Positions 1-5,174 of a stretch of DNA of 5,181 bases are shown one piece after another. The notes below the pieces were generated by a model. That model worked only from the letters and a program-made list of their open reading frames with translations. It ran no database searches and had not been told where the DNA came from. The position numbers and the translations under genes were made by a program. Each line of letters begins with the position of its first letter. Positions within the stretch are counted from its first letter, which is position 1. The DNA comes from Candidatus Woesearchaeota archaeon (GTDB lineage Archaea > Nanobdellota > Nanobdellia > Woesearchaeales > JACPBV01): contig JAHWIN010000043.1 in assembly GCA_019322475.1 (NCBI GenBank), positions 1 to 5,181 of the forward strand. The letters run 5' to 3'.

Positions 1-924
1 ACCGAGGAAAATTGCGATCGCCTATGCGAATTCCTTGAAAAAATAGGATATAGGATAAATATATCTGATGGTGGGTTGTATACTGCAGGAAAAAGTAATA
101 AAATATGCACCATTAAGTCCCTCCCTATAGGAGTAAATAGCAAACTGATAGGCAATATACTAGACGATGAAAGATACAAAAAAAGGCTAAAGTGCATGAT
201 TGACGGAAGAGATCTTTTTGAGATGATAAGAGAGGACAAGGAAAAAGGAACTCTCATCGTAGGGGGCCTTGAAAGGGGTGATTACACTAAAGGCCTTCTG
301 GAAAGGCTTGAGATATATGCCTGCCTAAGGAAAAAGCTAAGCGACAGCCGTTTCTACCAGATAACATCACCCACAAGAGAGGAGTGCCCAAGTTACAAGG
401 AATTCCATAATCGTTTAGAATCAAAAACAGAAAAGTACCTTGCTGCTGATCTAAACTCCATTGTCCACACTAACAAAGGGATTGGATACGGATTAAACTT
501 CTGGTTTATGAAAGATACAGACATCATGCTCGTAACCCCCCTTGCAGATGGTATGAATCTTGTAGCCCTTGAGTACATCATAAGCCAAAAGCACAACAAA
601 GAGGATAAAAGAGGCATATTGGCTATAGGAAACTGCGGAGCCGCAGATACATTAAGAAAAGCAGGGTTCACAGAAAAAGACGGAATAGTCTACATAGACC
701 CATACAACCCTGAAGAAGCTGCTGAAGCCATATACCAGGCAAAAACTAAAAATCATAGTATATCTGACAGGCTTATACATTATGTAGAAAATTACCTGGA
801 TATAAACAGCTGGGTAAAAGCCAATATCGAAGGCATAAGGGAAGCAGGTAAGGCAAGCCCCCCTAAGAGCTACGTTCCAAGAAGGATATCCCCAAAGGGA
901 TCCAGCCCCTCACTGGTTGCATAA
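1..924 (+). CDS. GT20 family glycosyltransferase, trehalose-6-phosphate synthase-like (5' end outside window)
   Basis: Frame 1 is open from base 1, so this is the C-terminal 307 residues of a longer protein; full GT20 enzymes are usually about 450-500 residues. The TTG at 76 is internal, because residues before it already fit the family. GT20 enzymes move glucose from a nucleotide sugar to glucose-6-phosphate or a related acceptor in the cytoplasm, making trehalose-6-phosphate or a similar compatible-solute precursor. Numbering from the window edge, I see LPIGVN (41-46), the donor/phosphate loop LERGDYTKG (90-98, with R92 and K97 in the places of the phosphate-binding Arg and Lys), TSPTREECPSY (122-132), and LVTPLADGMNLVALEY (177-192, with D183 and E191 as the conserved acidic residues). 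The family consensus is VERLDYTKG and RDGMNLVAKEY, so L, R and K are replaced by G, A and L. The acceptor may therefore differ (glucosylglycerol-phosphate synthase is a relative). The last 25 or so residues are a Pro/Ser/Lys-rich tail. Family assignment is firm; substrate is not. Confidence 0.88.
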   Translation, partial: TEENCDRLCEFLEKIGYRINISDGGLYTAGKSNKICTIKSLPIGVNSKLIGNILDDERYKKRLKCMIDGRDLFEMIREDKEKGTLIVGGLERGDYTKGLLERLEIYACLRKKLSDSRFYQITSPTREECPSYKEFHNRLESKTEKYLAADLNSIVHTNKGIGYGLNFWFMKDTDIMLVTPLADGMNLVALEYIISQKHNKEDKRGILAIGNCGAADTLRKAGFTEKDGIVYIDPYNPEEAAEAIYQAKTKNHSISDRLIHYVENYLDINSWVKANIEGIREAGKASPPKSYVPRRISPKGSSPSLVA

Positions 925-926
925 GC

Positions 927-1952
927 CTATTTCTTTATCTTCTGCCTTATCTTTAAGGCCTCTATCTCCTTCTCATCAGTTATCTCTCCAACAAGCTCTT
1001 CAAGAGCATCCTCCAATGTGACGATTCCCTGAACCTTATGCTCTTCATCTATAACAACAGCCATATGCACGTTTTTAGAGAGGAACTGCTTCAGCAAAAG
1101 GTCCAGCTTGCTCTTGCCGTATATGTAGAAGGTAGGCCTCATTATCCTCCTTAAAGGTATATTCGTCTTCCTGTTTGCAAAGCACCTTAATATGCTTCTT
1201 GTGCTTACCATCCCCATTATATTATCAGGATTTTTCCTGTAAACAGGTATCCTCGTATAATGTTTCCTGAGGATAACAGATATAGCATCCTTCAGTTTTT
1301 CCTCGCAATCCCGGCTGAAAACCTTGTCCCTCGGCGTCATTATATCCTCCACAGAGACATCATCAAACCTGAAAACATTCTTTATCAGGGCCTCCTCTGT
1401 CTTCTTGATAGCCCCTACATCCTCGCCCATCTCTACTATGGTCTTTATCTCTGCCTCTGTAACTACAGGCTTTTTCTTCTTTTCAAAGCCAAAAGCCCAA
1501 AGCAGGAAAGTGGTGATGCTTCCGAAAACGATAACAAAAGGGTATAGTATCATGCTTAGGATCCATATGGGCTCTGCAACAAAAAGCGAAAACCTCTTGT
1601 TATGGTAGCTTGCAAATGACTTGGGTGTTATCTCTCCAAAGACAAGTATCAGGAAGGTCATTATCCCTATCGCATAGCTTATGGCATTTCCCTTGAATAT
1701 GTCCATGGCGATCCATGTAGCAAGTGCAGAGGCCGTAACATTCGCCAGGTTGTTTCCTATCAGGATAGTGATAAGCATCCTTCTTGGGTTGTCCTTAAGC
1801 TTTCTAAGGGCCTTTGCCCCCCTCTTCCTATGCTTTATCATATGCCTGACCCTAAGCCTGGACATAGAGACTAAGGCTGTTTCAGAGCTTGAAAAGAATG
1901 CTGAGAAGAACAAAGAGACTGCAAGGCCGATTATTTTGTAGATCAGGGTCAT
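927..1952 (-). CDS. CNNM/CorB-type membrane protein with DUF21 and CBS pair (putative Mg2+/cation transporter)
   Basis: This 341-residue protein belongs to the CNNM/CorB (also called HlyC/CorC or 'hemolysin-like') family, membrane proteins linked to Mg2+ export. The DUF21 membrane domain covers residues 1-155. It has hydrophobic segments at about 3-22, 60-84, 90-108 and 125-153, and the family's polar ion-site motifs SSSETA (21-26), IGNN (65-68) and FGEITPK (105-111). An acidic helical linker (163-200) leads to two CBS repeats, about 203-258 (starting DIMTPR) and 266-323, ending in GIVTLEDALEELVGEI. The G-x-V-T-x-E-D sequence is the CBS nucleotide-binding signature, so ATP-type ligands probably gate it. 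The protein ends about 18 residues after the second CBS, so the C-terminal CorC_HlyC domain of many bacterial members is absent. ATG at 1952 is chosen because the first hydrophobic helix begins right after it. The HEPN stop lies 12 bases upstream, and no Shine-Dalgarno or clear TATA box separates them, so co-transcription is plausible. It converges on the GT20 gene with a two-base gap. Confidence 0.9.
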   Translation of the reverse strand: MTLIYKIIGLAVSLFFSAFFSSSETALVSMSRLRVRHMIKHRKRGAKALRKLKDNPRRMLITILIGNNLANVTASALATWIAMDIFKGNAISYAIGIMTFLILVFGEITPKSFASYHNKRFSLFVAEPIWILSMILYPFVIVFGSITTFLLWAFGFEKKKKPVVTEAEIKTIVEMGEDVGAIKKTEEALIKNVFRFDDVSVEDIMTPRDKVFSRDCEEKLKDAISVILRKHYTRIPVYRKNPDNIMGMVSTRSILRCFANRKTNIPLRRIMRPTFYIYGKSKLDLLLKQFLSKNVHMAVVIDEEHKVQGIVTLEDALEELVGEITDEKEIEALKIRQKIKK

Positions 1953-1964
1953 TTTATTGCTTAA

Positions 1965-2390
1965 CTAGGATCTTAAGCTTGCTTCAACAGCATCGATAAA
2001 ATCCTCAGCTATCTTTAATATATCCTCAGCTTCAACCTCCTTAACTTCAACCTTTTCCAAACCATACAATAGCTCATGCCTTTCTAACCTTAAGGTGTTC
2101 AGCTCATTGATTAATCTTGGCTCAAGCTTATATTTATATCTTTCCTTGACATAAACATATAATCCGTAATGGCTCTTTTCCCTTATGCCGTCTCTGAACA
2201 AGAGAGCTCTTGCCGCATGGAACATAGCAGCATATCCATTGACTATTGTTTCCTCGTATATCTTAGCGTCAAAGGTTCTTTTTGCTATATCCAGCTTATG
2301 CCTGGCAGTCTCAACGGATTTCCTGGCCTTTTCCTCACTCTCAATATCTTTTTTCAATAACCCTTTTTCAAAGCATTCTTCCAGGTTCAT
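1965..2390 (-). CDS. HEPN domain protein, likely toxin partner of the adjacent nucleotidyltransferase
   Basis: A 141-residue, all-helical HEPN protein. HEPN proteins beside MNT nucleotidyltransferases are commonly RNase-type toxins; in the studied HepT/MntA (type VII) systems the MNT protein inactivates the toxin by adenylylating a tyrosine in its Rx4HxY motif. The family core is visible: a charged helix at 16-40, then NGYAAMFHAARALLF (51-65), KSHYGLYVYVKER (72-84), the conserved-motif helix LRLERHELLYG (100-110), and a final acidic helix EAEDILKIAEDFIDAVEASL (120-139). The motif here is R101-x2-R104-H105-x3-Y109. It lacks the canonical Rx4-6H spacing, so RNase activity or adenylylation at the usual tyrosine cannot be assumed. 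The start codon sits in an ATGA overlap with the end of the MNT gene, implying translational coupling. No Shine-Dalgarno is visible at this start. Length is normal for a solo HEPN protein. The alternative is a nucleotide-binding accessory subunit with no toxicity. Confidence 0.85.
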   Translation of the reverse strand: MNLEECFEKGLLKKDIESEEKARKSVETARHKLDIAKRTFDAKIYEETIVNGYAAMFHAARALLFRDGIREKSHYGLYVYVKERYKYKLEPRLINELNTLRLERHELLYGLEKVEVKEVEAEDILKIAEDFIDAVEASLRS

Positions 2391-2935
2391 CTTACAGCAG
2401 GCTTTTCTCCATATAATGCTATCCCGTCTATCATGATGCTGTCATAAAACGGCTTATCTGTCACTGATTTCCTCCTCCATTCTGAAGAGGTATAAGCGAT
2501 AAATGTAATCTCAGTATCTATATTTTTTTCTGACCTTAACGGCTTAAGCTTGACAGGCTTCCTTGAGATTATCAGTATGTCCATGTCGCTTTTTGGGCCA
2601 TTCTCTCCTCTTGCTGCAGACCCGTATAATATTATGGAAACGATAGATTTATGGCTGTCCAACAATTCCTGTATCAGCCCTGAATCCTTTATAATGCTCA
2701 ATGAATCAAGTATCTTTATATGCCTTGCAACAAGATTATCATCATTTAAGGAATATAGGTGGATATTCCCGATGATCTTCCTTTTGACGATCTCCTTATC
2801 CCTGAGATAATCCAGGCATGTCTTGGATGTCCCTGCCCCAACCTTCGCTTTCTTGGCAACATCCCTCAGAGAAAGCTCCTTGCTGCTATTGATTAAAGCA
2901 TCGATAACCTTGAACAATGAGTATTTCCTGATCAT
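2387..2935 (-). CDS. Winged-helix/MNT nucleotidyltransferase fusion, likely antitoxin and autoregulator
   Basis: This 182-residue protein joins two domains. Residues 1-63 form a winged helix-turn-helix: helix ELSLRDVAKKAKV (20-32), recognition helix TSKTCLDYLRDKEIV (36-50), then a wing KRKIIGNIHLYSL (51-63). Residues about 85-180 are a minimal nucleotidyltransferase of the polymerase-beta superfamily with LYGSAARGENGPKSDMDILI (103-122). This gives the GS motif at 105-106 and the metal-binding D117-x-D119 pair; the third carboxylate is probably E142 in DTEITFI rather than the more usual Asp. In HEPN-MNT pairs the MNT partner neutralises the HEPN protein, in studied cases by transferring AMP. 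The winged helix suggests this one also binds DNA, and a half-site array lies directly upstream. ATG at 2935 is the only credible start: an in-frame TAG lies shortly upstream with no start codon between, and the TATA-like box falls at leaderless distance. The gene overlaps the HEPN gene by four bases. Domain calls are firm; the regulatory role is inferred. Confidence 0.88.
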   Translation of the reverse strand: MIRKYSLFKVIDALINSSKELSLRDVAKKAKVGAGTSKTCLDYLRDKEIVKRKIIGNIHLYSLNDDNLVARHIKILDSLSIIKDSGLIQELLDSHKSIVSIILYGSAARGENGPKSDMDILIISRKPVKLKPLRSEKNIDTEITFIAYTSSEWRRKSVTDKPFYDSIMIDGIALYGEKPAVR

Positions 2936-2952
2936 AACCTTAAAATAAAGGA

Positions 2953-3020
2953 TGTTCTATAAAAAGCTTTTGATTTAATTATTGTTCTAAAATTAGAACG
3001 ATTGTTCTATACGTTGAACA
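2953..3020. promoter_or_regulatory. Operator array of TGTTCTA half-sites upstream of the MNT-HEPN pair
   Basis: Five related half-sites lie in 68 bases. Three are on the plus strand: TGTTCTA at 2953-2959, 2983-2989 and 3003-3009. Two are on the minus strand: CGTTCTA (2994-3000 read in reverse) and TGTTCA (3015-3020 read in reverse). Start-to-start spacing of the plus copies is 30 and 20 bases, whole helical turns, so all face the same side of the DNA. The second site and its partner form a perfect inverted repeat, GTTCTAAAATTAGAAC (2984-2999). The next pair forms TGTTC-N8-GAACA (3003-3020). The first copy overlaps the TATA-like box. The simplest reading is an autoregulatory operator for the winged helix of the MNT protein encoded directly downstream. 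The repeats are seen; the binding protein is inferred. Confidence 0.65.
2958..2965 (-). promoter_or_regulatory. TATA-like box of the MNT-HEPN operon
   Basis: On the minus strand this reads TTTTTATA and is centred about 26-27 bases before the A of the MNT ATG. Archaeal TATA boxes sit at that distance from the transcription start, so the mRNA would begin at or very near the start codon (leaderless). This agrees with the absence of a Shine-Dalgarno sequence. The box overlaps the first TGTTCTA half-site (2953-2959), so a protein bound there would block TBP. This is inferred from position and composition only. Confidence 0.6.
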
Positions 3021-3066
3021 TAAATATTATTTTGTAATGCCCATAGGAACTGCAAAATAATTTCAA

Positions 3067-3133
3067 AAAAATTAGCAAATTGCCTAACCCTTACCCTAAA
3101 GGGCAGGGATTGTTCGGCAATTTGATAATTTTT
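3067..3133. repeat. Long inverted repeat / hairpin with T7 tract on the minus strand
   Basis: Arms 3067-3084 and 3116-3133 pair over 18 positions with one mismatch (3075/3125). The core is CAAATTGCC with GGCAATTTG. The 31-base interior can continue the stem: CCCT (3088-3091) with AGGG (3105-3108), and CCC (3094-3096) with GGG (3101-3103). Read on the minus strand, the hairpin ends in seven T (3065-3071), which looks like a transcription terminator. It would then end the argS transcript about 220 bases after the argS stop, just before the MNT operator region. Confidence 0.6.
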
Positions 3134-3146
3134 AGGATCCTAAAAA
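3129..3146. repeat. Perfect 18-bp palindrome
   Basis: TTTTTAGGATCCTAAAAA is identical to its reverse complement, with no spacer. It overlaps the right arm of the 3067-3133 hairpin and the left arm of the 3143-3161 hairpin, so it cannot form at the same time as either in a single strand. It could be a dimer binding site in DNA or simply the junction between two hairpins. Confidence 0.55.
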
Positions 3147-3161
3147 ATCCTGCGGATTTTT
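3143..3161. repeat. Short perfect hairpin
   Basis: AAAAATCC (3143-3150), loop TGC, GGATTTTT (3154-3161): eight perfect pairs with a three-base loop. On the plus strand it ends in five T; on the minus strand its right arm becomes a run of six T (3142-3147). It belongs to the packed hairpin series between argS and the MNT gene. Confidence 0.55.
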
Positions 3162-3165
3162 GGGA

Positions 3166-3188
3166 ACTTAAAAATTTCATTTTTAAGT
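3166..3188. repeat. Short perfect hairpin
   Basis: ACTTAAAAAT (3166-3175), loop TTC, ATTTTTAAGT (3179-3188): ten perfect pairs with a three-base loop. It starts four bases after the preceding hairpin and ends five bases before the next. Confidence 0.55.
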
Positions 3189-3193
3189 AATCA

Positions 3194-3240
3194 GACGGGC
3201 ATTCATCCCCTTGCGTAAACACAGGGGATTTCTGCCCGTC
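3194..3240. repeat. Two-part GC-rich hairpin
   Basis: The outer stem is GACGGGCA (3194-3201) with TGCCCGTC (3233-3240), eight perfect pairs. A symmetric internal loop follows, TTC on each side (3202-3204 and 3230-3232). The inner stem is ATCCCCT (3205-3211) with AGGGGAT (3223-3229), seven perfect pairs, closing an 11-base loop. This is the most RNA-like fold in the gap. It lies about 50 bases downstream of the argS stop on the argS-sense strand, so it may protect or terminate the argS message. The remaining bases up to 3290 hold no structure I can support. Confidence 0.6.
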
Positions 3241-3290
3241 AGATTTAAATGCGCAATAAAGGTCGTAACTGCTAGAAAATAATCACTTAT

Positions 3291-4946
3291 TCACATAACC
3301 TCCAGAACATCTATCCCTAACAGCCCTAAACCGGTAGCAAGGACCCTTCTGGCGCATTCTATAAGCACCAGCCTGGCTTTCTTAACATCTTCCTCTGCCT
3401 TCAGCACAGGGCATGAGTTATAGAACAAAGAAAAGCTGGAGCTTACATCATAGGCATAGGTGCTTATGATATGCGGCTTTGACTGCTCTGTAGCGCTCTT
3501 AACCGCTTCTGGAAACCTGCCCAAAAGCTTTATCAGCCCTGCTTCCTCATCACCCTTAAGAAGGCTGAAATCAGCATCATAATCTATCTTCTTCCCATGC
3601 CTCCTCAATATAGAGCAGATCCTTGCATAAGCATACTGAAGGTAAGGCCCGGAATCACCCTCAAAATTAAGGGCCTGTTCCCAGCTGAACACCACATTCT
3701 TTTCAGCGCTAACCTTTAATACGGCATATTTTATCGCTCCGTACGCTATCTTTTTGGCATTTTCCTCATTCACCTTTCCATGCCTCTTCTTTATCTCCTT
3801 CCTGGCTTTCTCCAAAGCCTCCTTCATAAAATCCTCCAAAAGCACAAGATTGCCTTTCCTTGTTGACATCTTGCCTTCCTGAAGCAAAACAAAAGAATAA
3901 TGCACAGCCCTTGGCGCCTTATGGCCCAATAAGCTTAATGCTGCTTTTATCTGCTGGTGATACAGCTTCTGGTCCTCTCCCAAAAGGATTATGTTGTCGC
4001 CTTTCTTCTTGTCCAGATGATAAGCCAGGTCCCTCAAGGGGTATAATGATGTTCCGTCTGCCCTTGTCAGGACCAGGACAGGGCTCTTCATGGAAAGGTT
4101 AAATCCTTTTTGGTCCAATACCTTTCTCCCTTCATCATCTGTAAAAAGCTTTCCGCTTTTCTTAAGCCTATTGAGTATATCCTCTGTCTTCCTGCTCCAT
4201 AGGTAATCAGACTCATAATCAAAAGCATCGTATCTTATGTTAAGCTCAGAAAGTATCTTGAGCTGCCCCTTGACGCATATGTCCACTATCTTCTTGAACC
4301 TTTCCTTGACCTTCTTGTCCCCCTTCTCAAGCATGCCCAAAAGGCCAAACACCTTTTTCTCAAGTGCAGGGTTCTTCTCTACCCTGCTGTTTATATCTAC
4401 ATACACCTTAAGCAGCTTGTCAAATGTTATGGATTTTTTCCCCTCAGCCCCAAGGACAAGCATGGCTATCTGCTTCCCTATGTCATTGACAAAATAATGT
4501 GTTTTAACATCATACCCCTGAAACTTAAGCATCCTTACTATTGAATCTCCTATCAGGGCGTTTCTTGCCCTGCCAACATGGGGGCTGGCATTAGGATTTA
4601 TAGAAGTATGCTCAACAAGTATCTTTTTCCCTTTCCCTAAAGCTAAAGAGCCGTATTCTTTATTCCTTATTATCTCCTTCAGGACCGCTGAAGACAGGCT
4701 TTCCTTGTTGAGAAAGAAGTTAAGGTAAGGGCCGTTTACAGCTACCTTGCTTATAACATTGTTTAGCTTGACCTTCTTGGCAAGCTCCTCTGCAATCTTA
4801 TCGGGACTTTTCTTAAAGGATCTGGCAAGGCTGAAACACGGAAAGGCGTAATCACCCAATTCAGGATTTGGAGGGACCTCAAGGTGTATATCCTCAGCCT
4901 TGACCTCCTTCTTAAGTATCCTGATAAGCTCTTTCTTAAAATCCAT
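3291..4946 (-). CDS. argS: Arginyl-tRNA synthetase
   Basis: Complete class I arginyl-tRNA synthetase (551 residues, normal length) that charges tRNA-Arg with arginine using ATP in the cytoplasm. Domain order is typical. The N-terminal ArgRS-specific tRNA-binding domain spans about 1-95 (PPNPELGDYAFPCFSLAR at 25-42, NGPYLNFFL at 71-79). The Rossmann catalytic domain carries VEHTSINPNASPHVGRARNA (111-130) as its HIGH region, GDS (133-135), RDLAYHLDKK (305-314) and KMSTRKG (359-365) as the KMSKS loop. The helical anticodon-binding domain begins around QYAYARICSILRR (437-449) and ends with SCPVLKAEEDVKKARLVLIECARRVLATGLGLLGI. The HIGH motif reads HVGR, its last His replaced by Arg; the rest of the catalytic signature is intact, so activity is expected. 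ATG at 4946 is supported by a good N-terminal domain match and a TATA-like box at leaderless distance. No Shine-Dalgarno is present. The gene stands alone, about 355 bases from the MNT gene, with hairpins downstream. Confidence 0.97.
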   Translation of the reverse strand: MDFKKELIRILKKEVKAEDIHLEVPPNPELGDYAFPCFSLARSFKKSPDKIAEELAKKVKLNNVISKVAVNGPYLNFFLNKESLSSAVLKEIIRNKEYGSLALGKGKKILVEHTSINPNASPHVGRARNALIGDSIVRMLKFQGYDVKTHYFVNDIGKQIAMLVLGAEGKKSITFDKLLKVYVDINSRVEKNPALEKKVFGLLGMLEKGDKKVKERFKKIVDICVKGQLKILSELNIRYDAFDYESDYLWSRKTEDILNRLKKSGKLFTDDEGRKVLDQKGFNLSMKSPVLVLTRADGTSLYPLRDLAYHLDKKKGDNIILLGEDQKLYHQQIKAALSLLGHKAPRAVHYSFVLLQEGKMSTRKGNLVLLEDFMKEALEKARKEIKKRHGKVNEENAKKIAYGAIKYAVLKVSAEKNVVFSWEQALNFEGDSGPYLQYAYARICSILRRHGKKIDYDADFSLLKGDEEAGLIKLLGRFPEAVKSATEQSKPHIISTYAYDVSSSFSLFYNSCPVLKAEEDVKKARLVLIECARRVLATGLGLLGIDVLEVM

Positions 4947-4970
4947 ACTAGCAAAAAGTAGGGAAGATGA

Positions 4971-4977
4971 TTATAAA
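4971..4977 (-). promoter_or_regulatory. TATA-like box of argS
   Basis: On the minus strand this reads TTTATAA, preceded by CGAAACA, a purine/A-rich stretch that fits a TFB-recognition element. Its centre is about 28 bases before the argS ATG, so transcription would start at or next to the start codon. No Shine-Dalgarno sequence lies between the box and the ATG. This is inferred from position and composition. Confidence 0.6.
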
Positions 4978-4984
4978 TGTTTCG

Positions 4985-5025
4985 ATTGCATTGGCTTCAT
5001 CCATAAAATGAAGGTTGCCATCAAT
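4985..5025. repeat. Imperfect hairpin upstream of argS
   Basis: CTTCAT (4995-5000) pairs with ATGAAG (5008-5013) around a seven-base loop. TGG (4992-4994) with CCA (5018-5020) and ATTG (4985-4988) with CAAT (5022-5025) extend it with bulges. It lies just upstream of the argS TATA-like box and may be chance; it is listed because the next 150 bases are also strongly self-complementary. Confidence 0.3.
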
Positions 5026-5059
5026 TTGTGAGCGATACATCCATTAATCAGGTCACGGC

Positions 5060-5174
5060 GGAGGATTGACAGGTAGTTGGTTGTGCACCTCCTCCTTAAG
5101 TTGGGGTGGGACACTTTAATCAGTCCTGCTCCCTATGGGGAGGATTGAAGTATTTAGCCTTTGGCTAAATACTT
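5060..5174. other. Gene-free block of consecutive hairpins, possible ncRNA or IS200/IS605-like element end
   Basis: No reading frame of useful length crosses this stretch, but it folds almost end to end. First, GGAGG (5060-5064) pairs with CCTCC (5091-5095), and inside it AGGT (5071-5074) with ACCT (5087-5090). After a G-rich linker (TTGGGGTGGGAC, 5101-5112), CAGTCCT (5121-5127) pairs with AGGATTG (5141-5147), allowing one G-T wobble. Directly next to it stands the 5148-5174 hairpin. The ten bases GGAGGATTGA occur twice (5060-5069 and 5139-5148). Stacked GC-rich stems ending in a perfect terminal hairpin recall right ends and guide-RNA scaffolds of IS200/IS605 elements, but I see no TnpB coding sequence and cannot confirm this. 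It runs towards the window edge, so its extent is unknown. Confidence 0.4.
5148..5174. repeat. Perfect 12-bp terminal hairpin
   Basis: AAGTATTTAGCC (5148-5159), loop TTT, GGCTAAATACTT (5163-5174): twelve perfect pairs with a three-base loop, abutting the preceding stem with no spacer. No T-run follows on the plus strand, so it is not a textbook terminator. It ends seven bases before the window edge. Confidence 0.7.

Noticed and set aside
76..78. TTG as the start of the GT20 gene
   Set aside because: The frame is open back to base 1 and the upstream residues continue the family match, so the real start is outside the window.
393..671. Open minus-strand frame of 92 codons inside the GT20 gene
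   Set aside because: It lies entirely antisense to a strongly conserved GT20 core and its translation shows no recognisable domain.
1260..1941. Three open plus-strand frames antisense to the CNNM gene
   Set aside because: They are shadows of the CNNM coding sequence; their hydrophobic look comes from the membrane and CBS codons on the other strand.
2169..2810. Open plus-strand frames across the HEPN and MNT genes
   Set aside because: They are antisense to two genes with clear family motifs and have no motif of their own.
3067..3240. CRISPR array
   Set aside because: The hairpins differ in sequence and there are no regularly spaced identical repeats.
3860..4954. Frames of 63-86 codons overlapping argS on both strands
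   Set aside because: argS matches its family along its whole length; these frames have low-complexity translations without domains.
4981..5100. Remnant of a TnpB C-terminus
   Set aside because: All three plus-strand frames are broken by stops and none shows the zinc-finger Cys pairs or RuvC motifs needed to claim it.
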